DNA of 64,000 nucleotides from NCBI RefSeq assembly GCF_014145335.1, contig NZ_JACIVI010000001.1, positions 1,550,001-1,614,000 of the forward strand, written 5' to 3'. Source of the DNA: Aquariibacter albus (lineage in GTDB: Bacteria; Pseudomonadota; Gammaproteobacteria; Burkholderiales; Burkholderiaceae_C). Both the position numbers and the translations under genes were made by a program. Below the pieces are notes generated by a model that made no database searches, was not told the origin of the DNA, and was given only the letters and a program-made list of their open reading frames with translations. Below are positions 58,356 to 64,000 of the stretch, piece after piece; the first letter of the stretch is position 1, and every line of letters begins with the position of its first letter.

Positions 58356-60407
58356 ATGCCCCTGCGCCCCGACCTCGAACTGCTCGCCCCGGCGCGCGAT
58401 GCCGACATCGGCATCGAAGCCGTGAACCACGGGGCCGATGCGGTCTACATCGGCGGGCCGGCCTTCGGCGCGCGGGACAAGGCAGGCAATGCCATGGCCG
58501 ACATCGCGCGGCTGTGCAGCCATGCGCACCGCTACGGCAGCCGCATCTTCCTGACGATCAACACCATCCTGCGCGACGACGAGCTGGAGGATGCGCGGCG
58601 CATGGTCTGGCAGGCCTGGGATGCGGGGGTGGATGCGCTGATCGTGCAGGACATGGGCCTGCTGGAACTGGACCTGCCGCCCATCCAGCTGCATGCCAGC
58701 ACGCAGTGCGACATCCGCACGCCGGAGAAGGCGCGCTTCCTGCAGGACGCAGGCTTCTCGCAGCTGGTGCTGGCGCGCGAGCTGACGCTGCCGCAGATCG
58801 CCGCCTGCGCGCAGGCGATGGACCATGCGGCGGTGGAGTTCTTCGTGCACGGCGCGCTCTGCGTGGCCTACAGCGGCCAGTGCTTCATCAGCCATGCCCA
58901 CACCGGGCGCAGCGCCAACCGCGGCAATTGCTCGCAGGAATGCCGCCTGCCCTACACGGTGACGGATGCGGCCGGCGGCATCGTCGCGCACGACAAGCAT
59001 GTGCTTTCGCTCAAGGACAACGACCAGTCGGCCAACCTTGCGGCGCTGGTGGACGCCGGGGTGCGCAGCTTCAAGATCGAGGGCCGCTACAAGGACCTGG
59101 GCTATGTGAAGAACCTGACGGCGCACTACCGGCAGTTGCTCGATGGGCTGCTGGAGGAAGGCAGTGGCGCGCTCCGGCGCGCGTCCTCGGGCCGCTGCCG
59201 CTTCAGCTTCACGCCGGACCCGCAGCGCAACTTCAACCGCGGCGCGACCGACTACTTCGCGACCGGCCGCAAGATCGACATCGGCGCCTTCGACACGCCC
59301 AAGCATGCCGGCCTGCCGCTGGGCGAGGTGCTGGCCGTGGGCGCCGAGGCCTTCGACGTGGCCCTGGCCCCGGACGCGGCCCTGAGCAATGGCGACGGCC
59401 TGAGCTATTTCGACCTGCAGACCGAGCTGGTCGGCCTGCCGGTGAACCGCGCCGAGCGCCTGGCGGCCGAGGCCGCGCCAGCCGACGGCAAGCGCCGCGC
59501 CGCGGCCCTGGGCGAGCCGGGCGCTAACCGCTGGCGGGTCTGGCCGCCGCAGCCCTGCGCCGATTTCAAGGACCTGCGCGCCGGCACCGCCCTGCACCGC
59601 AACCGCGACCGCGCCTGGGACCGGCTGCTGGACAAGCCCTCGGCCGAGCGCCGCATCGCCGTGGACCTGGCCCTGGGCTGGGACGCCGCCGGCCTGAGCC
59701 TGAGCCTGCGGGACGAGGACGGCCACGAGGCCTGCGTGCGCCTGGACGGCGCCCTGCCGCGCGCCGAGCAGGCGGCCCAGGCCGAGGCCACGCTGCGCCA
59801 GCAGCTCGGCAAGCTGGGCGGCACGATCTTCAGCCTGCGGCAGCTGAGCCTGCCGCGCGGCGGCACCCTGCCCTTCGTGCCAGCCAGCGCGCTCAACGGC
59901 CTGCGGCGCGAGGGCGTGGCGGCCCTGGAGGCCGCCCGCGCCGCCGCCTTCCGCCGGCTGGAACGGGCCGCGCCGGTCGAGCCTCCGGCGCCCTACCCCG
60001 GCGAGCACCTGAGCTACCTGGCCAACGTCCACAACCACAAGGCGCGCGATTTCTATGCGCGCCACGGCGTGCAGATCATCGAGGCGGCCTACGAGAGCCA
60101 CACCGAGCCGGGCGAGGTCAGCCTGATGATCACCAAGCACTGCGTGCGCTTCTCGCTGAGCCTGTGCCCCAAGCAGGCCAAGGGCGTGACCGGGGTGCAG
60201 GGCCAGGTGAAGGCCGAGCCGCTGCAGATCCGCTACGGCGACGAGCTGATGACCCTGCGCTTCGACTGCAAGCCCTGCGAGATGCATGTGGTGGGCCGCA
60301 TGAAGCCGCAGGTGATGGCCGCGCAGCAGCGCGAGATCAAGGCCAGCGAGGCGGCCGGCGTGCCGATCCGCTTCTACCGCCAGCGGCCGCAGCCGGCCTC
60401 GGCCTGA
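58356..60407 (+). CDS. U32 family peptidase-like protein, RlhA type
   Basis: A 683-residue protein: the U32 domain (ELLAPARDADIGIEAVNHGA, EFFVHGALCVAYSGQCFISH) with the conserved Cys cluster GNCSQECRLPY, and a C-terminal part with two more Cys motifs (CVRFSLSLCPKQ and FDCKPCEM). This architecture and length match RlhA, the tRNA/rRNA hydroxylation relative YdcP, which hydroxylates C2501 of 23S rRNA; a hydroxylation role is inferred. The ATG at 58356 gives the canonical N-terminus. Confidence 0.88.
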   Translation: MPLRPDLELLAPARDADIGIEAVNHGADAVYIGGPAFGARDKAGNAMADIARLCSHAHRYGSRIFLTINTILRDDELEDARRMVWQAWDAGVDALIVQDMGLLELDLPPIQLHASTQCDIRTPEKARFLQDAGFSQLVLARELTLPQIAACAQAMDHAAVEFFVHGALCVAYSGQCFISHAHTGRSANRGNCSQECRLPYTVTDAAGGIVAHDKHVLSLKDNDQSANLAALVDAGVRSFKIEGRYKDLGYVKNLTAHYRQLLDGLLEEGSGALRRASSGRCRFSFTPDPQRNFNRGATDYFATGRKIDIGAFDTPKHAGLPLGEVLAVGAEAFDVALAPDAALSNGDGLSYFDLQTELVGLPVNRAERLAAEAAPADGKRRAAALGEPGANRWRVWPPQPCADFKDLRAGTALHRNRDRAWDRLLDKPSAERRIAVDLALGWDAAGLSLSLRDEDGHEACVRLDGALPRAEQAAQAEATLRQQLGKLGGTIFSLRQLSLPRGGTLPFVPASALNGLRREGVAALEAARAAAFRRLERAAPVEPPAPYPGEHLSYLANVHNHKARDFYARHGVQIIEAAYESHTEPGEVSLMITKHCVRFSLSLCPKQAKGVTGVQGQVKAEPLQIRYGDELMTLRFDCKPCEMHVVGRMKPQVMAAQQREIKASEAAGVPIRFYRQRPQPASA

Positions 60408-60416
60408 GCGGCGGCC

Positions 60417-61238
60417 GTGATCCCCTGGCTGGACGACTCGCCGCTGGGCGAGGCGGACTTCCCCCCCACCGACCAGGCTCTGGGCCCGGACAGCCCCGCG
60501 CCGGGCCTGCTGTGCGCGGGCGGCCGGCTCACCCCGGCGCGGCTGGAAGCGGCCTACCGGCGCGGCATCTTCCCCTGGTTCAGCCCCGGCCAGCCGCCGC
60601 TGTGGTGGAGCCCCGACCCGCGCATGGTGCTGCGGGTGGAGGACTTCAGGCTCTCGCATTCCCTGCGCAAGACGATCCGCCGCTTCCTGGCCGACCCGCG
60701 CTGCGAACTGCGCTTCGACCATGACTTCGCCGCCGTCATCGCCGCCTGCGCCAGCACGCCGCGCGCCGGTCAGCAAGGCACCTGGATCGTGCCCAGCCTG
60801 CGCCGCGCCTACCTGGACTGGCACCGCCAGGGCCGCGTGCACAGCATCGAGACCTGGATCGACGGCGAGCTGGTCGGCGGCCTCTACTGCGTCGGCCTGG
60901 GGCGCATGGTGTTCGGCGAATCGATGTTCGCGCGACGCAGCGACGCCTCGAAGATCGCGCTGGCCGCGCTGGTGGCCTTCTGCCGCGCGAGCGGCCGGCC
61001 GCTGATCGACTGCCAGCAGAACACCCGGCACCTGGCTTCGCTGGGCGGGGTGGAGTGGACGCGGCGGGCCTTCGAGGCCCATCTGCGCGAACTGCTTGAC
61101 GCTGCGCCCGATCCCAAGGCCCCGCAGGCCGGGACGGCCGGTGCCTGGACCTATGATCCGGCGCACTGGTCGAGCCTGGGCCTTGCCGCCCCGGACGCCG
61201 TGTCGAGCCCCCCCGCCGCACCGCCGAGCCTGCCGTGA
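60417..61238 (+). CDS. aat: Leucyl/phenylalanyl-tRNA-protein transferase
   Basis: Aat adds Leu or Phe to N-terminal Lys/Arg of proteins, creating primary N-degrons for ClpS/ClpAP. The 273-residue protein has the family motifs [36 protein letters not shown] and [20 protein letters not shown]. It starts with GTG 9 bases after the U32 gene stop, and its stop overlaps the bpt start (GTGA). Confidence 0.95.
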   Translation: MIPWLDDSPLGEADFPPTDQALGPDSPAPGLLCAGGRLTPARLEAAYRRGIFPWFSPGQPPLWWSPDPRMVLRVEDFRLSHSLRKTIRRFLADPRCELRFDHDFAAVIAACASTPRAGQQGTWIVPSLRRAYLDWHRQGRVHSIETWIDGELVGGLYCVGLGRMVFGESMFARRSDASKIALAALVAFCRASGRPLIDCQQNTRHLASLGGVEWTRRAFEAHLRELLDAAPDPKAPQAGTAGAWTYDPAHWSSLGLAAPDAVSSPPAAPPSLP

Positions 61239-61987
61239 CCTTCCCGAAAGAGCTGCCCCTCGCATCGCTCCAGTTCTATGCGACGGCGCCCTATCCCTGC
61301 AGCTACCTGCCGGGACGCCAGGCCCGGTCGCAGGTGGCCACGCCGAGCCACCTGATCCACGCCGACGCTTACTCGGGCCTGGTCGCCAGCGGCTTCCGGC
61401 GCAGTGGCATGTTCACCTACCGACCCTACTGCGACGGCTGCCAGGCCTGCCTGCCGCTGCGCGTGCCGGTGGACGATTTCCAGCCCAGCCGCAGCCAGCG
61501 CCGCGCCTGGAAGCAGCATGCGGGGCTGGAAGCCCGGGTGCTGCGGCTGTGCTTCGTGCCCGAGCACTACCAGCTCTACCTGCGCTACCAGGCTGGCCGC
61601 CATGCCGGCGGGGGCATGGACCACGATTCCATCGACCAGTACACGCAGTTCCTGCTGCAAAGCCGGGTGAATTCGCGGCTGGTGGAGTTCCGCGCGCCGG
61701 CCGCGTCCGACGGCACGCCGGGCGCGCTGAAGATGGTCTCCATCCTCGACGTGCTGAACGACGGCCTCTCGGCCGTCTACACCTTCTACGAGCCCGAGGC
61801 CGAGGCCAGCTACGGCACCTACAACGTGCTGTGGCAGATCGCGCAGACGCGGCAGCTGGGCCTGCCCCACCTCTACCTGGGCTACTGGATCGGCGAGAGC
61901 CCGAAGATGGCCTACAAGGCCCGCTTCCGGCCGCACGAGCTGCTGCGCGAGGGGCAGTGGCTGCCCGGCGGGGCCGACCCAGGCTGA
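61235..61987 (+). CDS. bpt: Aspartate/glutamate leucyltransferase Bpt
   Basis: Bpt attaches Leu to N-terminal Asp or Glu, extending the N-degron pathway of the neighbouring aat gene. The 250-residue protein has the Cys motif [14 protein letters not shown] and [20 protein letters not shown], both diagnostic of the ATE/Bpt family. The GTG start overlaps the aat stop by four bases, so the two are translationally coupled, as in many Burkholderiales. Confidence 0.95.
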   Translation: MTFPKELPLASLQFYATAPYPCSYLPGRQARSQVATPSHLIHADAYSGLVASGFRRSGMFTYRPYCDGCQACLPLRVPVDDFQPSRSQRRAWKQHAGLEARVLRLCFVPEHYQLYLRYQAGRHAGGGMDHDSIDQYTQFLLQSRVNSRLVEFRAPAASDGTPGALKMVSILDVLNDGLSAVYTFYEPEAEASYGTYNVLWQIAQTRQLGLPHLYLGYWIGESPKMAYKARFRPHELLREGQWLPGGADPG

Positions 61988-62009
61988 GGCGCCGAGCCGG
62001 CGCACCGCC

Positions 62010-62417
62010 TCACTTGGCGGCAGCGGGCTTGCAGAGCTCCTGCGCCAGGGCGTCCTTGACGGTGCCGCCGGTCACCGGCTCCCAGGCCGGCTCCTCGACC
62101 TTGTAGCTGGCGACCAGCTCGCCGGCGGCCATCGCCCCGGCGTGGAAGCGGGTCTCGCGCTCACGAACCTTGGGGCCGGCGCACTGGAACTCGAACTGCG
62201 TGCGGACCGAGCTGAACACTTTGCCCTCGTAGGTGCGCGGCTTCTTGGAATCGACCAGGGTCCAGATCGCGACCGCGTCCTTGGACTTGTTGACGCCGTC
62301 GAAATCGGCGTAGAAGGTGACTTGCTCGTTGCCGCCCAGTTCGGTCCAGCCGGCCTGGGCCGGCAGGAAGGGCGTCGACAGGATGAGGGCGGCAAGGGCG
62401 GGCCGGAGGAAGGTCAT
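62010..62417 (-). CDS. Surface-adhesin E-like secreted protein
   Basis: A 135-residue protein with a signal peptide (ALAALILSTPFLPAQAG) and the surface-adhesin-E-type mature domain: WTELGGNEQVTFYADFDGV, VAIWTLVDSKKP, TQFEFQCAGPKVRERETRFH and PVTGGTVKDALAQELC. Two Cys residues could form a disulfide. The role is unknown; the family name comes from a Haemophilus protein, and this one need not be an adhesin. It converges with bpt across 22 bases. Confidence 0.78.
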   Translation of the reverse strand: MTFLRPALAALILSTPFLPAQAGWTELGGNEQVTFYADFDGVNKSKDAVAIWTLVDSKKPRTYEGKVFSSVRTQFEFQCAGPKVRERETRFHAGAMAAGELVASYKVEEPAWEPVTGGTVKDALAQELCKPAAAK

Positions 62418-62566
62418 GCTGGGTCCTTGAACGGCCGGGCCGCAGGAGGGTGGGAAAACAGCCCGGCATGATCGCCGATCGCCCCGCCGCCGGTCAGCCT
62501 GGGGCTGTCACCTGCTTGCGCGGCCGGGCCGGCCGACAATGCGGGCCCGCCTTCCGCCCCCCGCCC

Positions 62567-63622
62567 ATGCCGATCGCCACCCTGGAGCAGCAACTGCACG
62601 CGCTTGGCGCAGCCCCGGTGCATGCCGCCCGCGTGCTGCGCCTGTGGAGCCGCGGCCAGCGCCTGGACGCCGGCGGCCGGCGGGCGCGCTTCCCCGACCG
62701 TCTGGTCGCCGCCCTGCCGGCGCTGCAGGCGCAGCTCGACGGGCTGCTGCGGCGCGTGTCCGCCCACCCCGCCGGCGACGGCAGCGAGCGCTGGCTGATG
62801 GCCCTGGCCGACGGCCAGACGGTGGAGACGGTGCGCCTGCCCGACGAGGGCCTGTGCGTGTCCAGCCAGGTCGGCTGCGCGGTGGGCTGCGGCTTCTGCA
62901 TGACCGGGCGCGAGGGCCTCAAGCGCCAGCTCGACAGCCTGGAGATCGTCGCCCAGGTGGCCGCCGCCCGCGCCGCGGGGCCGGTGCGCAAGCTGGTCTT
63001 CATGGGCATGGGCGAACCCGCCCACAACCTGGAGGCGGTGCTGGAGGCGCTGCAGCTGCTGGGCACCCATGGCGGCCTGGGCCACAAGCAGATGACCTTC
63101 TCCACCGTGGGCGACCGGCGGGCCTTCGAAGCCCTGGGCCGATCGCCGGTGAAGCCGACGCTGGCCGTCTCGCTGCACAGCACCGACCCGGCGCGGCGCG
63201 CCGAGCTGCTGCCGCGCGCGCCACGGCTCAGCCCGCAGGAGCTGGTCGAGGCCGCCGAGGCCTACAGCCAGGCCAGCGCCCACCCCTGGATGGCGCAGTG
63301 GACGCTGCTGGACGGCGTGAACGACGGGGACGATGAGGTGGAAGGCTTCATCGACCTGCTGCGCGGCAAGCGGGTGATGCTCAACCTCATCCCCTGGAAC
63401 ACCGTGCCCGAGCTGGCCTTCCGCCGCCCGGCCCGTGCCCGGGCCGAGGCCCTGGCCGCCACCCTGGGCCGGCACGGCATCCTGGTCAAGCTGCGCGATT
63501 CGGCCGGGCAGGACGTGGATGCCGGCTGCGGCCAGCTCCGCGCCCGCCAGGCTCAGGGCCTGAGCCCGGTGCGCTTCAGCGGATCGGCACGCCCGTGGCC
63601 GCCTGCAGCTCCTCGCGGCTGA
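62567..63622 (+). CDS. RlmN/Cfr-type radical SAM methyltransferase
   Basis: A 351-residue radical SAM protein. The [4Fe-4S] motif sits in [19 protein letters not shown]; the two catalytic methyl-transfer cysteines of the RlmN/Cfr family are both present, as LCVSSQ and VDAGCGQL near the C-terminus. [15 protein letters not shown] and [13 protein letters not shown] also match. It differs from standard RlmN in [12 protein letters not shown] after the cluster, so its RNA target may differ from A2503. The ATG at 62567 is chosen. Its 3' end overlaps the convergent CoA-transferase gene by 47 bases. Confidence 0.85.
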   Translation: MPIATLEQQLHALGAAPVHAARVLRLWSRGQRLDAGGRRARFPDRLVAALPALQAQLDGLLRRVSAHPAGDGSERWLMALADGQTVETVRLPDEGLCVSSQVGCAVGCGFCMTGREGLKRQLDSLEIVAQVAAARAAGPVRKLVFMGMGEPAHNLEAVLEALQLLGTHGGLGHKQMTFSTVGDRRAFEALGRSPVKPTLAVSLHSTDPARRAELLPRAPRLSPQELVEAAEAYSQASAHPWMAQWTLLDGVNDGDDEVEGFIDLLRGKRVMLNLIPWNTVPELAFRRPARARAEALAATLGRHGILVKLRDSAGQDVDAGCGQLRARQAQGLSPVRFSGSARPWPPAAPRG

Positions 63623-64000
63623 CGCCCTCGGCCAGCTCGACGAGCTTGAGGCCCTCGGGGGTCACGTCGAGCACGGCGAGGTCGGTGATGATGCGGTCGA
63701 CCACGCCCACGCCGGTGAGCGGCAGGGTGCACCGGGGCAGCAGCTTCAGGTCGGTCGTGCCGTCGCGCTTCTTGGCCACATGCTCCATCAGCACGATGAC
63801 ACGGCCGACGCCGGCCACCAGGTCCATGGCGCCGCCCATGCCCTTGACCATCTTGCCGGGGATCATCCAGTTGGCCAGGTCGCCATGCTCGCTGACCTGC
63901 ATGGCGCCCAGGATGCTGAGGTTGATCTTGCCGCCGCGGATCATCGCGAAGCTGTCGTGGCTGCCGAAGATGGCCGAGCCGGGCAGCGTGGTCACGGTCT
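63576..64000 (-). CDS. 3-oxoacid CoA-transferase subunit B (partial)
   Basis: The C-terminal 141 residues are visible; the 5' part lies beyond the window edge. [40 protein letters not shown] and [20 protein letters not shown] are typical of the beta subunit of succinyl-CoA:3-ketoacid (or 3-oxoadipate) CoA-transferase. The catalytic Glu region is outside the window. Whether it acts on acetoacetate (ScoB) or oxoadipate (PcaJ) cannot be told from this part. Confidence 0.9.
   Translation of the reverse strand, partial: TVTTLPGSAIFGSHDSFAMIRGGKINLSILGAMQVSEHGDLANWMIPGKMVKGMGGAMDLVAGVGRVIVLMEHVAKKRDGTTDLKLLPRCTLPLTGVGVVDRIITDLAVLDVTPEGLKLVELAEGVSREELQAATGVPIR

Overview
This is a very GC-rich, gene-dense bacterial chromosome segment. 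Several blocks of gene order are typical of Betaproteobacteria, most likely order Burkholderiales (a Rubrivivax/Leptothrix-like organism is an inference): rlmE-ftsH-folP-glmM with yhbY divergent, carA-carB-greA, bfd-hemP behind a Fur-type box, and a PCu(A)C/TonB copper cluster. No rRNA, tRNA or CRISPR array was seen.

Layout. 1-900: the end of an arsenate-reductase-like gene and an aquaporin, probably the tail of an arsenic operon. 950-12200: housekeeping genes, mostly on the minus strand (glmM, folP, ftsH, rlmE, greA, carB, carA), with yhbY on plus. 12500-14850: iron storage and release (bfr, bfd, hemP), a GlcG/HbpS-like protein and a Bax-inhibitor-1 protein. 14900-18500: a patatin-like protein and Tex. 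18667-28680: a complete recC-recB-recD operon. 28735-30725: SRPBCC, DUF1223 and lipoprotein genes. 30748-31284: a YefM-YoeB toxin-antitoxin module with its operator.

31300-34700 is the accessory island. Two nested, broken insertion-sequence remnants abut an integron cassette array: five small genes on the minus strand, all of uncertain function, separated by four complete attC sites. A half attC lies at the IS-damaged end and an attI-like core at the other end. No integrase gene is present, so the array behaves like a CALIN (cluster of attC sites lacking integrase) or an integron that has lost intI. The DNA is visibly AT-richer than its surroundings.

34886-47240 is mostly core: bioB, a TIGR03862-type flavoprotein, an M3 peptidase with a signal sequence, a Dabb protein, a tiny zinc-finger-like protein with a sulfotransferase, selO-msrB-yciB-bolA-like genes in tight coupling, a parvulin, a DUF1624 membrane protein and an MDR oxidoreductase.

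47536-58324 is a copper acquisition and respiration locus. It holds two DUF2946 proteins, a copper-uptake-associated protein behind a 13-C tract, a PCu(A)C chaperone, a divergent cbb3-type oxidase (catalytic subunit with a CcoS-like N-terminal extension plus two mono-haem cytochromes c), a SCO protein, a membrane protein, a TonB-dependent receptor, a 587-bp repeat-rich spacer and a PepSY membrane protein. The genes together suggest capture of copper at the outer membrane, periplasmic handling and delivery to the oxidase.

58356-64000: a U32 peptidase of the RlhA type, the N-degron transferases aat and bpt, a surface-adhesin-E-like protein, an RlmN/Cfr-type radical SAM methyltransferase, and the 3' part of a CoA-transferase beta-subunit gene cut by the window edge.
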